DNA from: a virus
Virus record (IMG/VR): IMGVR_UViG_3300015360_001243
Coordinates: 1-49,998 of that record
Length of the DNA stretch: 49,998 nt
Direction: 5' to 3' (one strand)
The position numbers were made by a program, and so were the translations under genes. Positions 37,321 to 46,144 of the stretch are shown piece by piece (position 1 is the first letter of the stretch; every line of letters starts with the position of its first letter). The notes under the pieces were generated by a model that saw only the letters and a program-made list of their open reading frames with translations, ran no database searches and had not been told where the DNA came from.

Positions 37321-37731
37321 ATGAAAATCAACGAAAAACTATATAGAAAGTATGGAACTAATGCAGTAATTCTACCTCCTCCTCCAGAGGAAGAAGAAAT
37401 TACCGAGGATGCAAATGTAGAAAATGAGGGCGCTTGGCGTTCTCACGTTTCTCCTTTTCTATCTCAATTCACCCTAGAAGAGGGTGATGACGCTCTTGAT
37501 CCAGAAGCTTTTGAAAAGTTTGAGCCCAATTCTCTTAAAGAAACTCTTCCAAGATATTGGCAGAACGAGGCCGTTCTTAATGATCTTGAGAAGGTTAAAA
37601 TGGATCTAGGTGGAGAAACGAAGGCACCTGCCACTGATTCCACTATTCCGCCACAGAGAAGGGCTCATCAAACCTCTGCCCAGATTTTAAAGTTATGCAA
37701 CAAATATTACGATCTTTGTCGCAAATTCTAA
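37321..37731 (+). CDS. hypothetical acidic protein (136 aa)
   Basis: The N-terminus contains a PPPPEEEE stretch, then acidic segments and a predicted C-terminal helix with three Lys/Arg residues. No recognised domain. Its ribosome-binding site lies in the hairpin described above, so its translation may be conditionally blocked. Confidence 0.7.
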   Translation: MKINEKLYRKYGTNAVILPPPPEEEEITEDANVENEGAWRSHVSPFLSQFTLEEGDDALDPEAFEKFEPNSLKETLPRYWQNEAVLNDLEKVKMDLGGETKAPATDSTIPPQRRAHQTSAQILKLCNKYYDLCRKF

Positions 37732-37751
37732 AACATAAATAATGGGAGCAT

Positions 37752-37760
37752 GGTATATAG
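37752..37760 (+). promoter_or_regulatory. GRTATAT-type element
   Basis: GGTATATAG, 14 nt before the ATG at 37774, with a GAGGA ribosome-binding site between. Confidence 0.35.
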
Positions 37761-37773
37761 GCCGTGAGGAACC

Positions 37774-38022
37774 ATGAAAATTATCAAGCCATCTATTGAT
37801 TTGGACACATGGGTTTTTGAAACTAAATGTCCTACTTGTAAATCTGATATTGGTATTGAGGCCATAGATCTCCGTTACAAATGGAATACTAGTGGTTGTT
37901 ACTACTATGTATGCGAGCTGTGTAATACTAGGCATCTCATGAAGGATGTAGACGTCCCGCCTATCGTTGAGGCTGATGTAAAGAAACATCGCTCCGATCC
38001 AATTGTCTATTCGGAAGATTAA
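37774..38022 (+). CDS. zinc-ribbon protein (82 aa)
   Basis: CPTC near residue 19 and CELC near residue 47 form a single zinc ribbon with aromatic residues between (NTSGCYYYV). The role is unknown. Its stop codon overlaps the next gene's start by 1 nt. Confidence 0.72.
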   Translation: MKIIKPSIDLDTWVFETKCPTCKSDIGIEAIDLRYKWNTSGCYYYVCELCNTRHLMKDVDVPPIVEADVKKHRSDPIVYSED

Positions 38023-38585
38023 TGATTCATATCCTTGGTCCTGGTTACAAGATACCAGAGGGCGTTACCGTTATCAATACAACCTCTCGTTCCGACAATT
38101 GGGGCCGAGGTCTCAGTCCATTCTTTGCAGGGCCAGTTGAATTGTATGACGGCTATAAGTCTTACAATGTAGAGAATGCTTGGCAATTTAGTAAAGTCTA
38201 TGAGTATTATCTTGAGGAAGATGGCTCAATAGGTGAGAGATATTTCAATTGGGCAACAGACGGATGGCGCTCCATTAGGGCTCACCGTTACCCAATGGGC
38301 AAAGAAGCTAAGCCGCTTTACTCTTATTGGGATGGACAAATCCATACTTATGTTGAAGCTCGTTCAAAGATTTATATTCCTTTGTATGCTAGTGCAGTTC
38401 AAAAAACTTCTGCATTTAGGCAATTGAAAAATTTATACGAATCAAATATTGATCTTTACTTGTGGGATTTCGATGGTTATAATCACAGGGCACTAGGACT
38501 AACTTATGATCAGGTAATTAATGATCCGGTTAGGAAAATGGGCCACGCTTTTGTGCTGGCTATGATTTTAGAAAACTACTTGTAA
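38022..38585 (+). CDS. DUF6939-like protein
   Basis: A 187-aa protein. The combination INTTSRSDNWGRGLSPFF, NVENAWQFSKVYEYY, RYPMGKEAKPLYSYWDG and MGHAFVLAMILENYL fits my recollection of DUF6939. It slightly resembles NADAR-type proteins (ENAWQFSK), which act on ADP-ribose compounds, so a link to the nearby NAD genes is possible. Both ideas are inference; I rate the DUF name moderate and the NADAR link low. Confidence 0.55.
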   Translation: MIHILGPGYKIPEGVTVINTTSRSDNWGRGLSPFFAGPVELYDGYKSYNVENAWQFSKVYEYYLEEDGSIGERYFNWATDGWRSIRAHRYPMGKEAKPLYSYWDGQIHTYVEARSKIYIPLYASAVQKTSAFRQLKNLYESNIDLYLWDFDGYNHRALGLTYDQVINDPVRKMGHAFVLAMILENYL

Positions 38586-38596
38586 GCGAGACGATT

Positions 38597-39664
38597 ATGG
38601 AAGATTTGAATAGTTTCTATCTAAAAAGATTGAAAGGCTTATTGACTTTTCAACAGTGCGATCCTTATACTCTAACCATTAAATTTGGTATGTCTGGAAA
38701 TGTTTCCAAAAGAGGAGTTAAGGCTGAATATCACTTGTATGCCAATTCTTCTACAAGAAGAAACCCTAGCGTAAAACATGAAGTAAGCGTTGAAATTGAT
38801 CTGCTAACTATTACGGGCAAACATTCTGAGTGCGTTGCCCCGAACTCTTTTATTGTTAGTTTTGAAGACTTCGTTCATACAAAATTCTATGATAGGTGCC
38901 CTCGCCTTTTTGAAGGTTCAGGAATGAAGGGTTCGAAACATGAGTATCTTGATGCCACACCTGAAACTGATGCTAGGACAGAATATCTTGTTAAAGTTAT
39001 CAAAAAGTATTCGCCTAGATTAATCGAATTAAAACCACAATATCTAGAGCTGACAGACGGCCAGACGATCTTGATTAAGAAGATTAGTGAAGAGTATCAA
39101 GTAATTTTCGACAGTATGAAAAGAGCATTGCTTAGTTATGGCATGAAATCAGCCAAAAGAATTATGAAGACTACGGTTGCCAGGGCCTCAGTAGATGTGC
39201 AAGAAGCACAAGAGATAGAAGATGTTCTTGTACCTAAAAACATATTTCTTACTCTAGATTCTGGTTGCTGGAGGCTTTGTATTTTCACAGGTTCTTCAAT
39301 TGTTGGATTGCAACATAACAAAGTGCACGTTAATAAAGATGGTTCTTGGAAAGACCCAAACAAAGATTTTAACGTTTTGCTTGCTAATCCGGCAGTGCCT
39401 CATGCCAGATTTCAATTCCATTCTAATACATTTTTGAAAGCTCGATTCGAGCCATATAATGCCGATGCTGTAAGAATCATTGAAGGACTCCAAAAAGCTG
39501 GAAAAGTTCAAACATTTGATGCAAGTGAGCTGCCACCTAAAGCGAAGAAGATGAGGCAAGGCGCTTCAACCAAACAGTTGGTGTCAACCGCAGCGCCTGG
39601 GAAACTTAAGCTAGTAGCGAATGGCGTTAATCATACTTCATCTGTAACATTTACAAATCGATAA
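38597..39664 (+). CDS. hypothetical protein (355 aa)
   Basis: I do not recognise it. The N-terminal ~90 residues are beta-rich (TLTIKFGMSGNVSKRGVKAEYHL). The middle (~120-200) is helical with Lys-rich segments. A second beta region follows (~215-270), and a Lys/Ala-rich tail (~310-355). The modular appearance suggests a nucleic-acid-binding or capsid-associated protein, but nothing is diagnostic. Confidence 0.7.
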   Translation: MEDLNSFYLKRLKGLLTFQQCDPYTLTIKFGMSGNVSKRGVKAEYHLYANSSTRRNPSVKHEVSVEIDLLTITGKHSECVAPNSFIVSFEDFVHTKFYDRCPRLFEGSGMKGSKHEYLDATPETDARTEYLVKVIKKYSPRLIELKPQYLELTDGQTILIKKISEEYQVIFDSMKRALLSYGMKSAKRIMKTTVARASVDVQEAQEIEDVLVPKNIFLTLDSGCWRLCIFTGSSIVGLQHNKVHVNKDGSWKDPNKDFNVLLANPAVPHARFQFHSNTFLKARFEPYNADAVRIIEGLQKAGKVQTFDASELPPKAKKMRQGASTKQLVSTAAPGKLKLVANGVNHTSSVTFTNR

Positions 39665-39684
39665 AATTTCCGAAGAGGATGTTG

Positions 39685-40314
39685 ATGATTAAAGGAACCA
39701 GACTTCTCATTGGTGATGAAGCCAATTTATATTTTGATATTTGCCAAGATCTTAGATTTAAGCTAAGAGAGCTAGATTTTCAAGAAGTATATTTGCCTTC
39801 TATGTGGGATCAGCAAACCTTTATTGATAAGGCTGGCCCCGAAATCATCAATCAAATGTATACTTTTAAAGACAAAGGAGATAGAGATATCTGTCTTATT
39901 CCAGAGTGTACGGCCCTCATCCAGAAAATGTGGAATGAAGAATGGGTTAATCGAATTAAACAACCTTTGAAAATTTTTTACATTCAAAGGTGCTATCGTT
40001 ATGAAAGCCCGCAAGCCGGGAGGTATAGAGAGTTCACTCAAGCTGGCATAGAAATTCTTGGAAATAAAGCTTCCAAGGAAGAGGCTGTATCTTCTTTGAA
40101 AGAATGTCTAGACATATTTAACATTGACTATTCTTTTTCTGATACGGTTAAACGTGGCCTATCTTATTATGTAGAAGATGGATTTGAAGCTGAAGTTTCT
40201 TATTTGGGTGCGCAAAAACAAGTAGCTGGTGGTGGCCGATATAAAGAAGGCATTGGCTGGGCTATTGGTGTAGACAGATTAATGTTGGCATTGCAAAGGA
40301 AAAATAATGAGTAA
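39685..40314 (+). CDS. mini histidyl-tRNA synthetase-like catalytic domain
   Basis: A 209-aa class II synthetase core. GTRLLIGDEANLYFDICQDL matches the HisRS N-terminus (RGTRDLLP), MYTFKDKGDR matches MYTFEDRGGR, and motif 2 is FYIQRCYRYESPQAGRYREFTQAGIEI. The histidine-specific RGLDYYT appears as KRGLSYYV, keeping the Arg but with Ser for Asp. AGGGRYKEGIGWAIGVDRLMLAL covers motif 3. The ~100-aa insertion domain and the anticodon-binding domain of normal HisRS (~420 aa) are missing. I start at the second ATG, which has better ribosome-binding-site spacing. It overlaps the next gene by 8 nt. Confidence 0.85.
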   Translation: MIKGTRLLIGDEANLYFDICQDLRFKLRELDFQEVYLPSMWDQQTFIDKAGPEIINQMYTFKDKGDRDICLIPECTALIQKMWNEEWVNRIKQPLKIFYIQRCYRYESPQAGRYREFTQAGIEILGNKASKEEAVSSLKECLDIFNIDYSFSDTVKRGLSYYVEDGFEAEVSYLGAQKQVAGGGRYKEGIGWAIGVDRLMLALQRKNNE

Positions 40315-41224
40315 TGTATTACTTGGTACAGCAGTTGCGGATGCCCTCGGCGTTCCTTTTGAGAAGAAGCTTGTCAATTTTGAAGGACTTGTTGAGTGGG
40401 ATGGTAAAACCTATCTCGGTAGCGAACATCATAAGCTAAAGCCAGGACAATACTCGGATGATACTCAGATGAGTCTCATGGTTGCTGAATCTTTGATTAA
40501 GAACCAAGGATTCAATCCAGATGACTTGGCCGCTCAGTATATGGACTGGCTAGTTTCAGGGCGCGCTAGAGGTTATGGCAAGACTACTTTGATGGCTGTT
40601 CAGAATCTTCAGGCCGGAAAACACTGGAGTGAATCAGGTATCGCTGGTTCAATGGGAAATGGAACTGCCATGAGGGCAGCGCCATTTGGCGTCTATTTCC
40701 GTAATGACCTCTATTCTTTGGTCAATATTTGTAAGATTGACAGCGCAATCACCCATGCCTCCGAAGATGCCGAAGCGGGGTCAATTGCTATTGCTTTGGC
40801 CGCAGCTTATGCTGTCAATGATGAAACGGATGGTCTGCTAGAGAAGATCTGGAAGGCATTGCCTGATTGTAAAGTCAGAAGCACTATCTATAGTTTGGAC
40901 TCTCTTATCTCTTCCGAGCATATTACACCGCAGCAAGCGTTGCGAGTACTGGGAACCAAGGCGGACGTCCGTGAGACGGTCCCAGCGGCCCTGTACTGCT
41001 TCTTGAAGTTTGATAATTACCATGAGGCTATCGTGGCAGCAATCAAAGCTGGAGGCGATACAGACACCACAGCGGCCATCGTGGGTGCCCTATTTGGAGC
41101 TAAGGATGGTATGAAGGCCATTGACTCAGAGATTGCTCATGGTGTTGAAGATTATGATAAGTTGATTGAGCTAGACAGCCAACTTTACAATCGCTCTAGT
41201 ACTTCATTTTTCCCGAGGAGTTAG
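40307..41224 (+). CDS. ADP-ribosylglycohydrolase (ARH/DraG family), copy 2
   Basis: A 305-aa paralog of the protein at 7085, with the same motif series: AVADALGVPFE, GQYSDDTQMSLMVAE (Ser replaces Thr before DD), GNGTAMRAAPFG and KAGGDTDTTAAIVGALFG. All metal ligands appear retained. It starts within the HisRS-like gene's last codons, so the two are co-translated. Tight pairing of a HisRS-like core with an ADP-ribosyl hydrolase is unusual and may indicate a tRNA or RNA ADP-ribosylation link. Confidence 0.9.
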   Translation: MSNVLLGTAVADALGVPFEKKLVNFEGLVEWDGKTYLGSEHHKLKPGQYSDDTQMSLMVAESLIKNQGFNPDDLAAQYMDWLVSGRARGYGKTTLMAVQNLQAGKHWSESGIAGSMGNGTAMRAAPFGVYFRNDLYSLVNICKIDSAITHASEDAEAGSIAIALAAAYAVNDETDGLLEKIWKALPDCKVRSTIYSLDSLISSEHITPQQALRVLGTKADVRETVPAALYCFLKFDNYHEAIVAAIKAGGDTDTTAAIVGALFGAKDGMKAIDSEIAHGVEDYDKLIELDSQLYNRSSTSFFPRS

Positions 41225-41226
41225 TC

Positions 41227-42345
41227 ATGGGTTGTTGGAATGAAACGTGCGGCATTACTCAAATGCCGATTTGTGGTGGCGATCCGGTCCGAATGTTTCT
41301 CCTTGTAGAGGCTGAGCATTGGGACGAAGGTGGTGCGCTTTACTACTCGACAGACCTTTGGAAGCCATTTGGTTTGCCCCTCAAGGGAACCTATGACGAA
41401 TACGGTCGTATTGAGAACATCGAAGAAGACGCTCTATCTGATTTGCTTTTGCAATCTCTAAAAGAAATTATTGTAGAAGTTCCTAATAGAATGGGCGACA
41501 TCTTCAAGCGTGAAGAATTGACCTGGGAAACGGCAATCGACTTCCTAACTGACGAAGGGTTGAAAGTAACTGACCCTAATCACATTAGTTTTATTGGTAA
41601 GAAGCTAGAAGATTTACTTGCTTCAATGAAGGAGAAGTTTCCTGATTTGCCAGATAATGGCTGGTCTTCAGAGAGATCCGACCTTTCCGAGCAACAGAAA
41701 AAAGTTGTCAAGGATGACCCTGCCGTAGTCCGCATGTACCATGTAATGGTGCATGAAGAGGTTTATCAGGCCTTGGTTAACTATAAAGTTCCGTCCACTC
41801 GCTTTAGTTCTTGGACCGAGGGTAACTTGCGAGCTGAGCTTGAATTAGGTGCACAAAAATATATTGCAGATGTTCGATCTGAAATGGATGCAGTCAAAGG
41901 AACTCCAGAAGTTGAGGCTACTATTCAGCGTATGACAAGACAGTTACGTCGATTTGATACTGGTAATCGTTTTGTTTCTGCTACAAATCATTTGACTGGA
42001 AACTATGGGTCCGGCGAATATCTTCGGAAGTATCTTGATTTTGTGGAGAAGCGAATCAATGAAGGCGCACCGGATGACGATGCGGCCATCAAGATCTTGA
42101 CAGATCAATTTATTGATTTCGTTTGTCTTAGTCGGGCAATGAGCCTATTGCGTAAGATGTGGCATCCGCAATGTGGCAAGGGCGGCCAGGACAGAGAGTA
42201 TGTTCTTCACAAATACTTGGGAGAAACTATTGCTGCATTTTCTGAAAAGAAGATGAAAGAATGGGATGAAGAGATGGCTAAATACGAAGATGAAGATGAG
42301 GATGGGGAGGAAGAAGATGTCCAAGACGAGCAAGTTTCCTCCTAA
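41227..42345 (+). CDS. conserved phage-type hypothetical protein (372 aa)
   Basis: The first ~65 residues (MGCWNETCGITQMPICGGDPVRMFLL) look like an N-terminal segment I associate with conserved phage and bacterial proteins of unknown function. The middle is helical, and the last ~25 residues form an acidic tail of Asp/Glu repeats. The gene overlaps the helicase start by 29 nt. It could be an accessory to the helicase. Confidence 0.7.
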   Translation: MGCWNETCGITQMPICGGDPVRMFLLVEAEHWDEGGALYYSTDLWKPFGLPLKGTYDEYGRIENIEEDALSDLLLQSLKEIIVEVPNRMGDIFKREELTWETAIDFLTDEGLKVTDPNHISFIGKKLEDLLASMKEKFPDLPDNGWSSERSDLSEQQKKVVKDDPAVVRMYHVMVHEEVYQALVNYKVPSTRFSSWTEGNLRAELELGAQKYIADVRSEMDAVKGTPEVEATIQRMTRQLRRFDTGNRFVSATNHLTGNYGSGEYLRKYLDFVEKRINEGAPDDDAAIKILTDQFIDFVCLSRAMSLLRKMWHPQCGKGGQDREYVLHKYLGETIAAFSEKKMKEWDEEMAKYEDEDEDGEEEDVQDEQVSS

Positions 42346-43828
42346 AAGACCCGACAACTCTCACATCATTCAAGTAGCTCCCAAAAGAAATTGGTCCGAT
42401 TTTCAGAAAGATATCTTCCGAGATATCGCTAAGGGAACGGGCCATACGGTCGTTATTGCTCGTGCAGGATCCGGAAAGACTTCTACTATCGTAGAAGGTT
42501 TCAAGTATATTCCACGTGGTAAAAAGACGTTGATGGTGGCCTTCAATAAGTCAATCGCTGATGAGTTGAAGCAACGCGCTCCGTCCTATGTTGACGTGAT
42601 GACTCTACATTCACTTGGCTTTCGTGCTATCAAACAGAGTTTTGGCAATGTCATTCTAGAGAATGATAAATGCTCTACTTTGGTTAAGGATATCATTGGA
42701 GATGACTATGAGTTATGGGAGTTGAATCAAAACATCTGCAAATGCGTTTCTCTTTGTAAGGGATTCTTGTTTGACACCCCGGCCAAGATTGAAGATTTGA
42801 TTGAACGTTTTGGTATTGAAACTTTTGATTTAGACCGCCCTACATTCATTCAACATACTATCAAGGCTCTTGCTAAATGCAAAGAAACCAAGATGGTTGT
42901 CGATTTTGATGATATGATTTGGTTTCCCTTTGTCTTTAGGCTCAATGTCGGAAAGTTTGATGTTGTCTTTGTCGACGAAGCCCAAGACTTGAATGCGGCG
43001 CAGATTGCCATGGTCCTTTCAGCCGTCAAACCAGACGGAAGGATCATTGCCGTAGGCGACCCAGCCCAGAGTATTTATCAGTTTCGAGGGGCCGACAGTG
43101 ATGCTATCCCGAACTTCATTAACAAGCTTAAAGCAAAGACACTTCCTCTTTCGGTTACTTACCGTTGCCCCAAGAGAGTCGTTAAGCTGGCTCAAGAGAT
43201 TGTTCCAGACATCGAAGCTTTTGATGGAGCTGAAGAAGGTTTGGTTGCTGATCTCGATGTTCTAGAGCTTCTCAAGAAGGTTAGACCAGGAGATTTCGTT
43301 CTTTCAAGAACCAATGCTCCTCTCATCAAACATTGTCTCGCTCTTCTCAAATCTGGCGTCCCAGCTAATATTCAGGGGCGAGATATTGGGGCTAACCTCC
43401 TGTATTTCATCAAGAAATCAAAAGCAAAAACCATCAATGCATTCATTACTTACGTCAATACTTGGCGTGATAATGAGGTCAAAAGATTGATGACAGAGAA
43501 GAGAGATACGACCATTTGTATCGATAAAGCAGAATGTTTATTGAATCTTTCTGAGGGAATTCTTACAATTAAGGATCTCAAAGAAACAATCGAAAGCCTT
43601 TTCAATGATACTAATGACTCTGCTAAAGTTATATTTTCAACAACTCATAAGGCCAAAGGTCTCGAAAGAGATCGTGTCTTTGTTTTGGCCGACACCTACC
43701 GACAAAGAAACGGCGGAGAAGAAGCCAACCTCTGGTACGTAGCCGTAACTAGGGCCAAGAAAGAACTGTATCTAGTTAGAAAAGCTAGTAAATACACAGA
43801 GTATGATGATCCTCCTAAGGTAGTTTGA
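42317..43828 (+). CDS. SF1 UvrD/Rep-like DNA helicase
   Basis: A 503-aa ATP-dependent DNA-unwinding enzyme. The N-terminus has a Q-motif-like NWSDFQKDIF; Walker A is ARAGSGKTST; motif Ia, MVAFNKSIADELK; motif II, VDEAQD; motif III, GDPAQSIYQFRGA; motif IV-like TYRCPKRV; motif V, TTHKAKGLERDRVFV; motif VI, VAVTRAKKELYLV. It is shorter than UvrD (~720 aa), with reduced 1B/2B insertions. I start at 42317 with an upstream GGGGAGG; a longer frame would enter the previous gene's acidic region. It is probably for phage replication or repair. Confidence 0.92.
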   Translation: MSKTSKFPPKRPDNSHIIQVAPKRNWSDFQKDIFRDIAKGTGHTVVIARAGSGKTSTIVEGFKYIPRGKKTLMVAFNKSIADELKQRAPSYVDVMTLHSLGFRAIKQSFGNVILENDKCSTLVKDIIGDDYELWELNQNICKCVSLCKGFLFDTPAKIEDLIERFGIETFDLDRPTFIQHTIKALAKCKETKMVVDFDDMIWFPFVFRLNVGKFDVVFVDEAQDLNAAQIAMVLSAVKPDGRIIAVGDPAQSIYQFRGADSDAIPNFINKLKAKTLPLSVTYRCPKRVVKLAQEIVPDIEAFDGAEEGLVADLDVLELLKKVRPGDFVLSRTNAPLIKHCLALLKSGVPANIQGRDIGANLLYFIKKSKAKTINAFITYVNTWRDNEVKRLMTEKRDTTICIDKAECLLNLSEGILTIKDLKETIESLFNDTNDSAKVIFSTTHKAKGLERDRVFVLADTYRQRNGGEEANLWYVAVTRAKKELYLVRKASKYTEYDDPPKVV

Positions 43829-43855
43829 AACTACTCCATAATGTAGCATATTCAC

Positions 43856-45058
43856 ATGGTACGCTACAGAATGGTGGGCAGAGATGTTAATGCATTTCCA
43901 ACACAATATAGAGTTTGGGTTGTTGAGGATGAGCCTGATTTTGACGGGTATTACTATACTGGTCTAAAGTCGGGCCCTGAGCCATTTATTGATGTAGTTC
44001 CTTATGAAATAACAGACGACGGTTACGTCGTAGATTTTCTTCTACCAGAGCCTTTACACTGGCAGGGTGTTGAAGGAACTATGCCTGAGGCTGTAAATAA
44101 CAGTCAGCTTGCCATCATTGATGGGTACTCCTATTTGTTTGGTGGAGAGGGCAGCAATAGAATTCTACGTGCTGACATCAATAATCCCGCTGACTGGGAA
44201 GTTACCGAAGGCATCCTACCAACAACGCTTTCTGGTTCCAGCTTAGCAATTGTTGATGGCTACATCTATTTATTCGGAGGGAAAGGCGGGTCGCCTGACG
44301 AAGTCAGAGATACAATCTATTCAGCTCCAGTTGCTGATCCATTAACTTGGACTAATCATGGCAATCTTCTCCCTGAAGTAATTCAAAAATCATCTCTAGC
44401 TATTGTAGATGGGTACATCTATCTATTTGGCGGAGACGGATATGATCATGCCAGAGAGTTTATCTTCCGAGCCCCAACCACTAATCCACTAGCTTGGGTA
44501 GACACTGGGTCCACCCTACCAGTTCAGTTGTATGGCTCTCAGATTGCCATCATGGGCACCAAATTATACTTGCTTGGCGGATTGTTCTTACCCCTTTCAC
44601 CAACTAAGAATATCTATTCTGCTGATCTATCAAACCCATTGATATGGGGCATTGCCGGATCTCTTCCATACGCTTGTTGTTATGGACAATTTCTAACTAT
44701 TGGTGGTCAAGGGTTCTTATTTACTCAGGCTTCTGTGACAGTTACTCAGCCATATTTGACTAGAATTTTTCGTTGTGATTTGACTCAGCCAGTTAATTGG
44801 GTTGATACTCAGTCAGTTATACCTGGAGTCCTTACTCAATCACAATTTGCAATTATCTATGATAGGATATTTGCATTTGGTGGAAATGGAATCAGCCAGA
44901 TTTTCTGCTGTGATCAAACTATAAAGTACATTCCATCCAATGTTAGAGTTGTTGCTTATGGCGAGGTTACTAGAACTGAGTACGATGCAATCTCAGATCC
45001 ATTTGAGAAGACTCAATTATTAGGCTTTCCTTATTGGAAGACAGATTACGAATCCTAA
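43856..45058 (+). CDS. Kelch-type beta-propeller protein (400 aa)
   Basis: Residues ~80-360 contain at least five blades with the repeat 'SLAIVDGYIYLFGG.G.......I..A...NPL.W': YLFGGEG, YLFGGKG, YLFGGDG, YLLGGLF and FAFGGNG. The repeat sequence differs from the minus-strand Kelch protein, so they are separate lineages. The first ~70 residues and the last ~45 residues are extra domains. No signal peptide is seen. It may be a virion or receptor-binding component; this is inference. Confidence 0.82.
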   Translation: MVRYRMVGRDVNAFPTQYRVWVVEDEPDFDGYYYTGLKSGPEPFIDVVPYEITDDGYVVDFLLPEPLHWQGVEGTMPEAVNNSQLAIIDGYSYLFGGEGSNRILRADINNPADWEVTEGILPTTLSGSSLAIVDGYIYLFGGKGGSPDEVRDTIYSAPVADPLTWTNHGNLLPEVIQKSSLAIVDGYIYLFGGDGYDHAREFIFRAPTTNPLAWVDTGSTLPVQLYGSQIAIMGTKLYLLGGLFLPLSPTKNIYSADLSNPLIWGIAGSLPYACCYGQFLTIGGQGFLFTQASVTVTQPYLTRIFRCDLTQPVNWVDTQSVIPGVLTQSQFAIIYDRIFAFGGNGISQIFCCDQTIKYIPSNVRVVAYGEVTRTEYDAISDPFEKTQLLGFPYWKTDYES

Positions 45059-45078
45059 TTTTTAGAATTAAACGTGAC

Positions 45079-45107
45079 TTGACTTTTGAACAATAAGACG
45101 TTATATT
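45079..45107 (+). promoter_or_regulatory. strong sigma70-like promoter for Pth2
   Basis: TTGACT (45079-45084), 17 nt, TATATT (45102-45107). The predicted transcription start falls at or beside the ATG at 45114, which would give a leaderless mRNA. Confidence 0.65.
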
Positions 45108-45113
45108 ACGCGC

Positions 45114-45596
45114 ATGGAAGACCGTAATTCGCCTGAAGCTATGGCAGCTCGTGCTAGCCAACCAGATCCTATTGTAATGTACCTTGTTGTCAGGGAGTCG
45201 CTAGGAATGGGGGTTGGCAAAACTGCCGCTCAATGTGCTCATGCATCTCAAATGTTGCAGCTCAAGTTTAATACTCTCGAAAAAGAGTTAGATAATTTCA
45301 AAGGATTAGAAGAGTCCTTTGGAAGTTTATCTCCAGCCGAAGCCGCCTCGTGGGCAGAAATTCACCCGCAGTATTATGTTTTTCAGCAGTGGCTAGATAC
45401 TTCTTTTCGCAAGGTAGTTCTTCGAGCAAGCGACCATCAATTTGAAAGACTGAAGAGTGAAGTTATCAATCATATCGTAGTAATCGATGCCGGTATTACT
45501 GAAATTGCACCAGGTTCTCAAACTGTTATTGGTCTTTGGCCAATGTATAGAAGTCTGGCTCCCAAATTCGTACAGAAACTACAGGTTTTGAAATGA
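45114..45596 (+). CDS. pth2: peptidyl-tRNA hydrolase, Pth2 (archaeal/eukaryotic type)
   Basis: This enzyme frees tRNAs from stalled peptides. The Pth2 signature MYLVVRESLGMGVGKTAAQCAHAS is at residues ~21-45, and DAGITEIAPGSQTVIGLWP is near the C-terminus. The ~50-residue middle insert is longer than usual. Bacteria generally use the unrelated Pth1, so this type is unusual. The ATG at 45114 may be leaderless; an in-frame ATG at 45141 is the alternative. The following gene overlaps by 4 nt. Confidence 0.9.
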   Translation: MEDRNSPEAMAARASQPDPIVMYLVVRESLGMGVGKTAAQCAHASQMLQLKFNTLEKELDNFKGLEESFGSLSPAEAASWAEIHPQYYVFQQWLDTSFRKVVLRASDHQFERLKSEVINHIVVIDAGITEIAPGSQTVIGLWPMYRSLAPKFVQKLQVLK

Positions 45597-46144
45597 GGCT
45601 CTCACTTATTCTTGTTCTAGCATTGGTCGGCTGTCATGCCGGCCCCACTGTTTCATTAGATGAAGCTCAAAACTCTTGTCCCATGCCTCCGCCTCGCGTT
45701 TGCAATGGGGCCGAATGGGAGGTTCACTTTTCTCCTAAAGGCGGAACTACACAATCTCTTGTAGAGAGCATTAGTAATGCTAATGAAAGCATCTATGTTC
45801 AAGCCTATTCGTTTACTTCAGCCCCTATTGCGGAGGCTTTAGTTGCTAAAAGCAAACAAGGTAAACGTGTTGAAGTTTTACTAGATAAGAGCGATTTGAC
45901 TGGAAAGGGCACTCAAATTCACACTCTAATTCAGGGTGGCGTGACTGTGCTAATTGATGATAAACACGCTATTGCTCATAATAAGATTATTATCATCGAT
46001 AAAAAAACTGTCTTTACAGGTTCGTTTAATTTTACTAATGCTGCCGAAAACAGTAATGCGGAAAACAGTATTAAGTTAACCGATGCTAAATTGGCCAAAG
46101 TATATTTAGATAACTGGCACCTTCATAAGGTTCATTCAAAATGA
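45593..46144 (+). CDS. secreted phospholipase D-family nuclease, lipoprotein signal
   Basis: A 183-aa protein. The N-terminal MRLSLILVLALVGCHAG is a lipoprotein signal peptide with lipobox LVGC, so the mature protein would be anchored at Cys ~14 outside the cytoplasm. Residues ~45-180 form a single PLD domain: the catalytic motif is HNKIIIIDKKTVFTGSFNFT (HxK, with downstream Asn). Related Nuc-type enzymes are secreted DNA nucleases. In a phage it could digest extracellular DNA or stop superinfecting phages. It overlaps Pth2 and the next gene by 4 nt each. Confidence 0.85.
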   Translation: MRLSLILVLALVGCHAGPTVSLDEAQNSCPMPPPRVCNGAEWEVHFSPKGGTTQSLVESISNANESIYVQAYSFTSAPIAEALVAKSKQGKRVEVLLDKSDLTGKGTQIHTLIQGGVTVLIDDKHAIAHNKIIIIDKKTVFTGSFNFTNAAENSNAENSIKLTDAKLAKVYLDNWHLHKVHSK

